Shown one piece after another: positions 1-7,481 of a stretch of 64,000 bases of DNA. Location: contig NZ_LLWC01000026.1 in NCBI RefSeq assembly GCF_001561995.1, forward strand, positions 124,001 through 188,000. Direction: 5' to 3'. Within the stretch, counting starts at the first letter, position 1; each line of letters begins with the position of its first letter. This stretch comes from Polycladidibacter hongkongensis (GTDB taxonomy: Bacteria > Pseudomonadota > Alphaproteobacteria > Rhizobiales > Stappiaceae). A model generated the notes under the pieces. That model was not told the origin of the DNA, ran no database searches, and worked only from the letters and a program-made list of their open reading frames with translations. Position numbers and translations under genes: made by a program.

Positions 1-289
1 CTAGCTCCTGAAGATAGGTCCAGCTGTAAATGCCAGTGTTGTGCATATCATCAAAGACAAGGCGGACCGCGTAGTTTCCCTGGGGCAGGACCTCCAGTAT
101 TTTTACATCAGCTTTGCCCGATACAAGTTTTTTTTGATCTGCTGCGTGCCCTTGCACTTCGGCAGATGGGGAGTGCGTACGCAGGTACTCGGCAGAAAGC
201 TTGATACTTGTATTATCATCAAATTCAATCAGTAGATGCTGCCGGTCTTTCTGCAGACGAATTTCAACCGGCCAAATATATGTTTTCAT
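1..289 (-). CDS. DUF971 (gamma-butyrobetaine hydroxylase N-terminal-like) protein, cut by window edge
   Basis: The reverse strand is open from an ATG at 289 to the left edge, giving about 96 residues with no stop. The translation begins MKTYIWPVEIRLQKD and contains SAEYLRTHSPSAEVQGH, then GNYAVRLVFDD and NTGIYSWTYL. This is the usual DUF971 pattern: an acidic FDD after the first strand, AEYLRxxSPSAEVxGH, then GNYAVxLxFDDxHxTGxYSW. The family is a small fold also found as the N-terminal domain of gamma-butyrobetaine hydroxylases, and its stand-alone role is unclear. It is divergent from moaA, a common arrangement in alphaproteobacteria. The C-terminal end lies outside the window. Confidence 0.85.
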   Translation of the reverse strand, partial: MKTYIWPVEIRLQKDRQHLLIEFDDNTSIKLSAEYLRTHSPSAEVQGHAADQKKLVSGKADVKILEVLPQGNYAVRLVFDDMHNTGIYSWTYLQEL

Positions 290-538
290 TAGCACTTCTC
301 GCTTGTTACGCAATGTCATTTGGTGTCGCTCAGAACCGATAGTATGTGTTATAATCGCTGGATTATTTAAATTTATTAATGCTTCCGAGGGGTAAATTGA
401 GTTTTGACAAATTCTGGCCTCAGGTTTTATGCTAATGGTTTGCATCTGCCATCCCGCTTTAAAGTGGTCACGCAACGTTGCATTGCAAATGCAGAAAATG
501 AACTTTTCTGTGACAACGCATTTTTGGAGAGACGAATA

Positions 539-1627
539 GTGACACGGCAAACAGTTTCCTCTCACGAGCCCGCGAATTTTGCAGGCAAAATTCAAGTTGG
601 ACAGGATGCAAAAGCTGCACCAACCGAGGCGCCGCTGATTGACCCGTTTGGCCGCCATGTGAGCTATTTACGTGTGTCTGTGACAGATCGTTGTGACTTG
701 CGCTGTGTGTATTGCATGGCGGAGAATATGAGCTTTTTGCCCAAAAAGGAAGTATTGTCGCTGGAGGAACTGGACCGGCTGTGCTCGGCCTTTGTTCGGC
801 GGGGTGTAAAGCGGCTGCGCCTGACCGGTGGTGAACCTTTGGTACGCAAAAACATAATATCGTTTATCCGCGCTATGGGGCGGCACTTGGACAGCGGCGC
901 TCTACAGGAACTCACGCTAACCACGAATGGCACCCAGCTGCATCGTTTTGCCCATGAGCTTTATGATTGCGGGGTGAGGCGGATCAACGTTTCGCTTGAT
1001 ACGCTAGACGCAGAAAAATTCCATGAAGTGACGCGGTGGGGCAACCTGCAAAAGGTGCTGGATGGCATCAAAGTTGCCAAGGATGCAGGCCTCAAGATCA
1101 AGATCAACTGTGTGGCGCTGAAAGGCTTCAATGACGACGAACTGCTTGATCTGGTGGCGTGGTCACACGGGGATGGGCACGATATCACATTTATCGAGAC
1201 CATGCCGATGGGCGAGATTGATGGGGATCGAAACGAGCAATTTCTTTCGCTTGCGCAGGTGCGTGAGCGCATTGCCTCTCGCTACAGTCTTTCGGCCAGC
1301 AGCCATGTTACCGGAGGGCCGGCGCGCTATGAACGGATTGCCGAGACTGGCGGGCGCGTTGGGTTTATCACGCCGATGTCGCATAATTTCTGTGAAAGTT
1401 GTAACCGCGTGCGGGTGACTTGCACAGGCCAGCTTTATCTATGTCTTGGGCAAGATGACCGGGCTGATTTGCGGGCGGCGCTGCGGGCATCTGAAGCAGA
1501 TGATGTGCTGGAAGCGGCAATTGAAGCGGCTGTGGCGCGCAAGCCCATGGGGCATGATTTTGTCATTGAACGGGGGGTAAACACGCCCGGGTCGGTCAGC
1601 AGGCACATGAGTGTCACGGGCGGGTAA
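539..1627 (+). CDS. moaA: GTP 3',8-cyclase MoaA
   Basis: Radical-SAM enzyme for the first step of molybdenum cofactor synthesis, converting GTP to 3',8-cyclo-7,8-dihydro-GTP. The radical-SAM cluster motif CDLRCVYC lies about 55 residues in. The C-terminal second-cluster cysteines follow the C-x2-C-x13-C pattern ([12 protein letters not shown]...C), and the protein ends in the GG pair conserved in MoaA. I chose the GTG at 539 because GGAGAG sits about 8 bases before it. The open frame extends to a TTG at 404, but that would add 45 residues unlike the family. The chosen start gives 362 residues, near the usual length. mobA and moeA lie about 9 kb downstream, so the Moco genes are only loosely clustered. 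Confidence 0.95.
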   Translation: MTRQTVSSHEPANFAGKIQVGQDAKAAPTEAPLIDPFGRHVSYLRVSVTDRCDLRCVYCMAENMSFLPKKEVLSLEELDRLCSAFVRRGVKRLRLTGGEPLVRKNIISFIRAMGRHLDSGALQELTLTTNGTQLHRFAHELYDCGVRRINVSLDTLDAEKFHEVTRWGNLQKVLDGIKVAKDAGLKIKINCVALKGFNDDELLDLVAWSHGDGHDITFIETMPMGEIDGDRNEQFLSLAQVRERIASRYSLSASSHVTGGPARYERIAETGGRVGFITPMSHNFCESCNRVRVTCTGQLYLCLGQDDRADLRAALRASEADDVLEAAIEAAVARKPMGHDFVIERGVNTPGSVSRHMSVTGG

Positions 1628-1694
1628 GGGAATGGCGGCCTCAAAGACATGATCTCCACCAGAGGTTGAAGCTTGTAACACTTCGCTTGGACCA

Positions 1695-2150
1695 CTAGAA
1701 GTGGTTTTGTTGGTCGTTAACAACTAACCTTGAACAAATCGTTGTAGTCACAGGACTTTTCCTTTTCTTCTGATTTTGGATGTATCGCCTAACGACCTGC
1801 TCTTGTTAACCCGTCGTTGATACAACGTATCCCCGTGCCCCAAAATGATATCCTCTATAGCGCCGTTTCCTTGCATACTTGTTAGCAACAGAAAGTGACG
1901 TTTTACCTTTCAAAAATACAACGATATGCTCCACTGAGTACTTAGGTGGGATAGAGACATGCATTTGCACAAGGTCAAGCAAAAGCTCGCCTTCTTCAAT
2001 GCGGCGTCATTTTTCCAGCGCCAATCTGATGAACTGACCCTTCAGCTCTCTACGCAACTCACCGTAAAGCCGCTTTGTGCGATATTTACTGCTAAAAGCA
2101 ATATGATACTTACAGTCGTAACTACTGTGCTTAAGGTGGTCTACATCCAT
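1695..2150 (-). pseudogene. Decayed IS200/IS605-type transposase TnpA
   Basis: The reverse strand reads as one continuous 152-codon TnpA frame broken by two in-frame stops (a TGA after ...IRLALEK and a TAA after VVSTTG). Recognisable IS200 stretches are KYHIAFSSKYRTKRLYGEL, IPPKYSVEHIVVFLKGKTS, YHFGARGYVVSTTG and VVRRYIQNQ. The catalytic HUH motif, normally DHVHM, reads DLVQM, so both metal-binding histidines are lost. A CCACT-AGA-AGTGG hairpin at 1692-1704 overlaps the 3' end, and a CCTCC-ACC-GGAGG hairpin lies at about 2239-2251 beyond the 5' end. Both are in the places where IS200-type elements carry subterminal hairpins. The element is certainly immobile by itself. Exact element ends cannot be fixed by eye. 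Confidence 0.85.
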
Positions 2151-2238
2151 AATAAACCTCCCTGCTTGATTAAGTGGGTCTCTAAACAGCGGACCAAGCA
2201 GAAAGGTCTCTCAACCAAAATGTAAAACTCTTCCAGTC

Positions 2239-2251
2239 CTCCACCGGAGGT
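2239..2251. repeat. Subterminal hairpin of the IS200 remnant (likely left end)
   Basis: A perfect 5-bp stem CCTCC/GGAGG with a 3-base loop lies just upstream of the decayed tnpA start. IS200/IS605 transposases recognise such hairpins near the element ends. It could instead be chance, as it also lies close to the pilin terminator. Confidence 0.4.
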
Positions 2252-2272
2252 AGAGGTTTATTTTGCCTACAA

Positions 2273-2298
2273 AAAAGGAGCGAAGTATCGCTCCTTTT
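2273..2298. terminator. Bidirectional Rho-independent terminator after the pilin gene
   Basis: Seven-bp perfect stem GGAGCGA/TCGCTCC with loop AGTA, flanked by six A on the left and four T on the right. Read on the reverse strand it ends transcription of the Flp pilin gene. Confidence 0.85.
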
Positions 2299-2320
2299 CC
2301 TTTAAGCCCTATTTGGCGCG

Positions 2321-2512
2321 TTAGGTTCCATCGCTTTCGGTAGAAGCCGTATTCGCTGTATCTAGCGCAGCGTTGAGCTTACCAAAAACGCCTTTTAAAT
2401 CACCACCAACTGCCGTAACGGTTGCAATAATCACTACGGAAATCAAACCAGCAATCAGGCCGTATTCAATGGCGGTGGCGCCAGACTCGTCTTTCAAAAA
2501 TTTTGCAAACAT
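2321..2512 (-). CDS. flp: Flp/Fap-type pilin subunit
   Basis: Small (63 residues) class IVb prepilin of the Flp/Tad type. It begins MFAKFLKDESGATAIEYGLI. A short basic leader ends in Gly, followed by ATAIEYGLIAGLISVVIIA: processing is expected after the Gly, the Glu at mature +5 is present, and a hydrophobic helix follows. The ATG at 2512 has GGAG about 8 bases upstream, and an upstream in-frame extension lacks any pilin feature. No tad/cpa assembly genes or prepilin peptidase are in the window, so the assembly machinery must lie elsewhere. The gene has its own terminator and a 340-base upstream region, suggesting monocistronic, possibly high expression. Confidence 0.93.
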   Translation of the reverse strand: MFAKFLKDESGATAIEYGLIAGLISVVIIATVTAVGGDLKGVFGKLNAALDTANTASTESDGT

Positions 2513-2788
2513 GATGTTTCTCCAACTGAACCCAAATAATCCGCGTTTTGCGGAGTTGTGGCCTACTTTTGTAGGTCTCATTGCGAATATGGGCAAAATT
2601 AGGCACTAATTACAAGTTGTTTTTTTAGCTCTTTCCCCTGCCTATAAGGCTCCCATATTCACAAATGCGACATGCATAATATAAAATTTTTGCAAGTCAT
2701 TGAAAAATTTAACTAATTTTGATGATTAACCAAGGCAACTTTGGGTTAGTTTTTATTAACCTCAGTTAAAACAGTGACTTACGGCACA

Positions 2789-2820
2789 GGCCCGCACAAG
2801 CTCCAAAGCTTGCACGGGCC
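2789..2820. terminator. Hairpin, possible terminator of the small reverse-strand gene
   Basis: Imperfect 14-bp stem (GGCCCG + CAAGCT arms with a 2-base internal mismatch) and loop CCAA, about 35 bases beyond the stop of the 44-residue gene at 2855-2989. There is no T-run on the reverse strand, so the terminator call is weak. The rest of 2513-2788 is AT-rich and holds only the expected pilin promoter region. Confidence 0.4.
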
Positions 2821-2854
2821 TTGATAAACGCTATTTGATTCGAAAACTAACAGA

Positions 2855-2989
2855 TTAGCGGCGCTTGAACCTGAGCATGCTACCAAAAAACTCTCTGGCT
2901 GCGCGAGAGCGCTCGCAGCGTGCTCTAAGCAGCAGCCGATCCATTTCTACATCCTTAGATCCATTCAGATGATCATTACCAAAGGTCAT
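2855..2989 (-). CDS. Small arginine-rich protein (44 aa), unknown function
   Basis: A short frame with a near-perfect ribosome site (AGGAGGA, about 5 bases before the ATG at 2989). The product begins MTFGNDHLNGSKDVEMDRLL and continues with a very basic amphipathic stretch, LRARCERSRAAREFF, ending MLRFKRR. Short Arg-rich proteins of this build (RSP_7527- or DUF1127-like) are common in alphaproteobacteria and often act as RNA-related stress or phosphate regulators, but the match here is only by composition. It lies alone between the pilin and the EamA gene. Confidence 0.6.
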   Translation of the reverse strand: MTFGNDHLNGSKDVEMDRLLLRARCERSRAAREFFGSMLRFKRR

Positions 2990-3038
2990 GGTTGTCCTCC
3001 TTTATCGCGCGTTCACTGGGGGAATTTTTTTGGGGGGG

Positions 3039-3983
3039 TTAAGGGCCGACCAGCTCCAGATCGGGCTTGTGTGGCGGATGTTTGCGCCCGTGCGGCGCTG
3101 CCGGAATGTTGTCGCCTTGTTGCTTGCGCTTGTATTCTCGCAGCGCCATGTAAAGCCCTGATGTCACCACAACCACCATGCCAAGTGCGGTAAGTTCATC
3201 AGGCCTTGTGCCCCAGATCACGATGCCAAGGACAGTCGCCCAAATTAGTCCAGTGTAACGCATGGGGGTGACCGCACTCATCTCGCCGCACCTTGTGGCA
3301 ACAATAGCAAAGAAGTAGGCGCCAATCAGAAAGGCCGAGACCGCTGCGATAGGCAACGCATGGGCGCTGTCAAGCGAAACCCATTGTTCCTGCAGTCCTA
3401 GCCCTGCGCCCATAAAGGTGACTGCGACGCAAACAATGAAGCAAACTCCGCTGGAAGGTAGGCCCTGTGGCATAGAGCGGGTGACCAAATCACGGCTGGC
3501 CATGAATGCCACAGCTCCAAGTGCGAGTAGCGCCCATGCGTCAAAGCCTTCCATACCCGGCCGGATGATCAGCATCACCCCAACGAACCCGAGGAGGATG
3601 GCGCTCCAGCGCCGCCAACCGACCTGCTCGCCATAAAAAACGGCCGCGCCTGCGGTTACCATCAGCGGCATGGCCTGCAGCATTGCGGTAGCGTTGGCGA
3701 TGGGCATGTTGGTCAGAGCAGTCAGGTACATAAGCGAGCCGACAACCTCAAGCGCCGTGCGCGCCAGCACAACTGGGTGCAGAAGGCGGGTTCCAAGCTT
3801 GAATACGCCTAGATACCAACAAACCGCCCCCATAATCAGCGTGGTTACGACGCCCCGCAGGAAAATGACCTGGCCCAGTGGCATAGACTGGGCGGTGTAT
3901 TTCAAGGTTGCATCATTGAACATAAAGAAGGCGGTTGACAGCAACATGGCAACGATTGCGCGGCCATTGTCTTTCGCGTGCAT
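3039..3983 (-). CDS. EamA/DMT-family transporter
   Basis: Ten hydrophobic segments in two five-helix EamA repeats mark a drug/metabolite transporter of the inner membrane. The first repeat contains LGQVIFLRG and ATAMLQAMPLMVTAGAAVFYGEQVGWRRW, the usual helix-4/5 signature. The second repeat is similar (AVTPMRYTGLIWATVLGIVIWGTRPDE). The tail after the last helix is basic and hydrophilic. Substrate cannot be told from sequence; amino acids, purines and guanidinium are typical in the superfamily. I prefer the ATG at 3983 over a GTG three codons earlier. The gene stands alone. Confidence 0.88.
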   Translation of the reverse strand: MHAKDNGRAIVAMLLSTAFFMFNDATLKYTAQSMPLGQVIFLRGVVTTLIMGAVCWYLGVFKLGTRLLHPVVLARTALEVVGSLMYLTALTNMPIANATAMLQAMPLMVTAGAAVFYGEQVGWRRWSAILLGFVGVMLIIRPGMEGFDAWALLALGAVAFMASRDLVTRSMPQGLPSSGVCFIVCVAVTFMGAGLGLQEQWVSLDSAHALPIAAVSAFLIGAYFFAIVATRCGEMSAVTPMRYTGLIWATVLGIVIWGTRPDELTALGMVVVVTSGLYMALREYKRKQQGDNIPAAPHGRKHPPHKPDLELVGP

Positions 3984-4208
3984 GGCAATCACTTGTGGGG
4001 TTTTGGCCCCTGCTCCTATATCCAGCGCATATGCGGTGCAGGCTATATTTTGAGCCTTCGGGGGGAGGCACCTACCGACAGCGGCTGGGATAAGGGCAAG
4101 CTACGCGGTGGCCCACCAAAAAGCGAGGTGACAAACTGCCACCCCGCTACTGCAACCCTATGAAATATCACAATAATCTACAGTGGTTTTCTAAGGACTG
4201 AAACCATT

Positions 4209-5405
4209 TCAGCTTTCGATAATAATGCGCGGTGCGGGCCGTGCCAGCTGTGCGCGCGACAGCTTAAGAGAGGGGAGCAATTGCTCCGCAATAGATCTGT
4301 AGGCCTTTGCCGGTGCGCTGTCTGGCTCACTTATCACTTGCGGTGTTCCTGCGTCAGAGGCTTGGCGGAGCGCAAGCGAAAGTGGCACTTCCCCAAGGAA
4401 GGGGACCGCAAGCTTATCAGCCTCGCTGCGCGTGCCACCATTGCCGAATATTTCGTGGCGCTCGCCGCAAGTGTTACAGACAAAATGGCTCATATTCTCA
4501 ATCAGGCCGAGCATGGGGATGCCGGTTTTGTCAAACATCGAGATCGCACGGCGGGCATCGATCAAAGCCAAATCCTGCGGAGTAGACACAACGATTGCGC
4601 CGCTAAGTGGAACTTTTTGTGCCAATGTCAGCTGTACATCCCCAGTGCCGGGGGGAAGGTCCAGTATAAGAACATCCAGCTCGCCCCACTGCACATCCCG
4701 CAGCATCTGGTTCAGCGCCGAAGCAACCATTGGGCCACGCCAGATGAGCGCCGCATCGGCATCCACCATCAACCCCATGGAAATAAACTTGATCCCGTGC
4801 GCGGTTTTGGGCCGCATTTGTTTGTTTGCAGTGGCTTCCGGCTTGCCGCTCTCGCCGAGCAACGTGGGTATAGAGGGGCCATAGATATCAGCATCAAGCA
4901 CGCCCACCTTGAGCCCATTAGAAGCCAAAGCGAGAGCAAGATTGACAGTTGTCGTTGACTTGCCAACACCGCCTTTGCCTGAGGCTACGGCGACAATATG
5001 GCGTACACCGGCAATATCCTGCCCGGCGGGCTTTGCCGATTGTAGCCTTTTCGCTGGGGTTGCACCTGTTGGCGATGGCATCGCAGTAGGAGCTGCCGGT
5101 TTGGCGCCTGCTACACGCTGCGCGGTAAGCGCGACGAGCACCTTGTCGGCGCCGGGCAACACGGAGACGATTTTTTCTGCGCCGGCGCGCATCCCTTCAA
5201 GTTTTGGTGCAAGATCCTCTGGAACCTCAATAGAAAAGACGACCCGCCCGCCAGAGACACTTAGATCCTTTACCAAGCCCAGATCGACGATGTTTCCCGT
5301 TTTCTGCGGGCCTTTGACCTGTCGCAGGACTTCCAGAATTCGGTCTTCATCCAAGATTTCTTCGTTTCTTGATGGGGGTTTCATCCAAGACAATAGCTTT
5401 TTCAC
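4209..5405 (-). CDS. mrp: Iron-sulfur cluster carrier protein Mrp/ApbC
   Basis: ParA/MinD-type P-loop ATPase that carries and delivers Fe-S clusters in the cytosol. The N-terminal 90 residues form the DUF59/MIP18-like domain. An Ala/Pro-rich linker follows, then the deviant Walker A GKGGVGKST, LDADIYGPSIPTLLG, and PPGTGD (Walker B region). The cluster-binding CxxC is CNTC in the HFVCNTCGERHEIFG stretch. Start: the GTG at 5405 has AAGGG 6 bases upstream, while an ATG at 5384 has no ribosome site, so the start is moderately sure. The length (398 residues) is normal for long alphaproteobacterial Mrp. Monocistronic. Confidence 0.93.
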   Translation of the reverse strand: MKKLLSWMKPPSRNEEILDEDRILEVLRQVKGPQKTGNIVDLGLVKDLSVSGGRVVFSIEVPEDLAPKLEGMRAGAEKIVSVLPGADKVLVALTAQRVAGAKPAAPTAMPSPTGATPAKRLQSAKPAGQDIAGVRHIVAVASGKGGVGKSTTTVNLALALASNGLKVGVLDADIYGPSIPTLLGESGKPEATANKQMRPKTAHGIKFISMGLMVDADAALIWRGPMVASALNQMLRDVQWGELDVLILDLPPGTGDVQLTLAQKVPLSGAIVVSTPQDLALIDARRAISMFDKTGIPMLGLIENMSHFVCNTCGERHEIFGNGGTRSEADKLAVPFLGEVPLSLALRQASDAGTPQVISEPDSAPAKAYRSIAEQLLPSLKLSRAQLARPAPRIIIES

Positions 5406-5523
5406 GCCCTGCCCTTTTTTGCTTCGCGAACTGCAATTACCGACCTTTTGCAACTAAGCAATTAGCCGCTTGCTGTTGCTAGCACAAAAAAGTCCGAGAC
5501 ACAGTAGAAAGCGCGCCATAAGG

Positions 5524-5551
5524 AAAAGGGCGACACGAAGGCCGCCCCTGA
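5524..5551 (-). terminator. Terminator of the membrane-protein gene at 5573
   Basis: On the reverse strand the stem GGGCG/CGCCC is followed by TTTTCC, about 25 bases beyond the stop of the 5573-6292 gene. Confidence 0.55.
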
Positions 5552-5572
5552 TTTTCCGTGTATTGCCAAATC

Positions 5573-6292
5573 TTAAGCCTCATTGGCAAGCGGTTCGGAG
5601 CTTTCTTGATGTTCTGAGGCCAGCTGCCAAACAGCTTGCATAGCAGCGTAAGAAGCGGCAGCCCCAATAAGACCCAGTAGAAGAGCAATCACATAGCCGC
5701 CCGAGATCCTAAAGGCATAAAAGCCAAGCAGGCCGTTTATTGAGAAAAACACTAGGGTAAACAAGGCGTACACCCAAAGATGCTTGCGTATTGGGCGTGT
5801 AAAGGCCCAAGCCTGTTTAATTCCGCCCGAACCGCTACGGGCCAAGAAAGCATAGGCTGGCACCATCCGCCCCATACACCACAACACGAGAAACAGGTAG
5901 GTTAGGCCGGCTACCCCTACTATCACAAAGGGCACGGATACAAAGAACTCAACGTTTAGCAAATAGACCGCAACAACAGGCGCAACACACAGCACAAAGA
6001 AGGCAACAATTTTTATAGAGAGCCATGTATAAGACACATAGCGCGCCAACACTTGGCTGCCGGGAGATTGCAAACCGTTCATCTCTTCGAGCCAATAGCC
6101 GATGGTATAGAACATAAGCAAATAATAGGCAATTTGCGCGGGCCAATAACCCCACTTTGGCAATAGATCAGGATTCAACGGATATTGCGCAACCAGTAAA
6201 CTGGCAAGCTGCATCAAAAAGAGCAGCGCCCATGCGGAAGAGCTTCGCCCGCGCAAATTGCTAAATATTAATCCAAGAAATCTACCAAGCAT
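5573..6292 (-). CDS. Uncharacterised polytopic membrane protein (paralogue of the 6429 gene)
   Basis: 239 residues with about five to six hydrophobic helices, a basic N-terminus (MLGRFLGLIFSNLRGRSS) and an acidic tail. Start: ATG at 6292 with AAGGA 7 bases upstream. I do not recognise a named family. The middle part (MVPAYAFLARSGSGGIKQAWAFTR, then a helix) resembles the DUF975/YciC-like pattern, in which a G-x-x-x-A/S-W-x-x-T/S-R element precedes a helix. The same element occurs in the gene upstream, so the two look like tandem paralogues transcribed leftward. Role unknown. Confidence 0.7.
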   Translation of the reverse strand: MLGRFLGLIFSNLRGRSSSAWALLFLMQLASLLVAQYPLNPDLLPKWGYWPAQIAYYLLMFYTIGYWLEEMNGLQSPGSQVLARYVSYTWLSIKIVAFFVLCVAPVVAVYLLNVEFFVSVPFVIVGVAGLTYLFLVLWCMGRMVPAYAFLARSGSGGIKQAWAFTRPIRKHLWVYALFTLVFFSINGLLGFYAFRISGGYVIALLLGLIGAAASYAAMQAVWQLASEHQESSEPLANEA

Positions 6293-6428
6293 GTTTTAAT
6301 CCTTACTAAAATAAAGAACGCGTCAATACAACCATAAAGCGCATTGAAGCAATGTGCAATTTTTTGCATAGTAAACTCATACAATAAAACAAGACCCGTA
6401 CTAATCTTTAGTTGTAGGAGAATTTCTG

Positions 6429-7124
6429 TTAGTCCGCGACTGGAGCAGGCCTAATGCGCGCATCTATTTGTTCGATTGAAATCGTGTATTGCTTGCATTC
6501 ATTCCATGCCGCTTGAACAATACAAAGGAGTGATGAGTGCAAGAAGCTTTCGACCAACAATCTGACAAGAGAGCTCAGGTGCTGGTCGGCGATGGATTCA
6601 TACAGAGGCCTAAACGCGATTCCTAGTAATTCAACCAATAGAAGCGGCAGCCATAAGGCGAAAGCAAGTTTGCGGGTTATCACCCAGCTTTCAATTATAC
6701 TGGCAGACCCTCGCTCAACGAACATCGGCAGGACGACGCATATTCTTATAAAAGACCAAAAAAAGAGGAGCAGAGTTGTATATATAAGGAATTTACTGAT
6801 CGGCTTGTATTCTGGACTGTTTATGTCCAAACCAAATTGCCAACTGGTAATAAAAATGACTGCAAGATAACCAGAGGTTAGTAATATCATCAAGCACACT
6901 GCGCTGAATCCCAGTTTTAAAAGAAACAGCAGTAGCTTTTTTGCTCCTGTGAGAAACTGGGCGTTTGAATACTCTACTGCATTCATTGTTAGCAACCAGT
7001 ACAGCAAAGCGAACACGCAAAATATTATCGAGAAAGCAACTAATGTTAATCCGACAACACTTTGAAGCGTGTTGCTAAATGGGGTACATTTCCAATGCGG
7101 CAACAAGCGGAACGCGAAAAGCAA
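6429..7124 (-). CDS. Uncharacterised membrane protein, likely 5'-frameshifted paralogue of the 5573 gene
   Basis: 231 residues from a TTG at 7124, with five to six hydrophobic helices. Its VVLPMFVERGSASIIESWVITRKLAFALWLP segment lines up with MVPAYAFLARSGSGGIKQAWAFTRPIRKHLWVY of the neighbour, and both end in a W-rich helix. The TTG directly follows a TGA and has no ribosome site. One base out of phase, an ATG at 7204 reads MSALLGFPKEILKSFSLANVV, which matches the neighbour's N-terminus (MLGRFLGLIFSNLRG...) in position and character. So the original gene probably started at 7204, with a frameshift (real or a sequencing error) near 7125-7130. Base composition is more AT-rich than the neighbours. 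Confidence 0.65.
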   Translation of the reverse strand: MLFAFRLLPHWKCTPFSNTLQSVVGLTLVAFSIIFCVFALLYWLLTMNAVEYSNAQFLTGAKKLLLFLLKLGFSAVCLMILLTSGYLAVIFITSWQFGLDINSPEYKPISKFLIYTTLLLFFWSFIRICVVLPMFVERGSASIIESWVITRKLAFALWLPLLLVELLGIAFRPLYESIADQHLSSLVRLLVESFLHSSLLCIVQAAWNECKQYTISIEQIDARIRPAPVAD

Positions 7125-7204
7125 TCAGCAAAAGCCAGAGAAACAACGTTTGCGAGCGAAAAACTTTTTAGAATTTCCTTTGGGAAGCCAAGTAGTGCCG
7201 ACAT

Positions 7205-7481
7205 TATAAATATCCAAAACATCTAATAAATATTTATGGAGTTTAGAGCAATAACGCTCAGAGACTACTGAAAATGGCTAATTAATCACTTAAAAGCACC
7301 CACTGAAATGTGAGCAATCGTTGACCCGTTAAGGTCGCCGCCAATACAACCGCACGCGCGGTATCATACTGCTGCAATATTGACGTGTATTTTTTCACTT
7401 ATTGATGGATTTTTTCGAATCTTCCAGTCATGCTGATATTTCTTCGTCATTTTGACGAGGGCTTAGATTTAGGAGAGACAC
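7205..7481. promoter_or_regulatory. Divergent upstream region with inverted repeat before cpdB
   Basis: AT-rich, no credible gene. Just before the cpdB ribosome site lies a perfect inverted repeat TCGTCA-TTT-TGACGA (7444-7458). It could be an operator half-site pair or a small 5'-UTR hairpin. The spacing of GTCA elements does not fit a PHO box. Confidence 0.4.

Noticed and set aside
404-538. N-terminal extension of MoaA from the TTG at 404
   Set aside because: The added 45 residues are unlike MoaA and have no ribosome site, whereas the GTG at 539 has GGAGAG at good spacing.
7420-7460. PHO box upstream of cpdB
   Set aside because: GTCA elements are spaced 19 bases apart rather than 11, and the clear signal is a TCGTCA/TGACGA inverted repeat instead.
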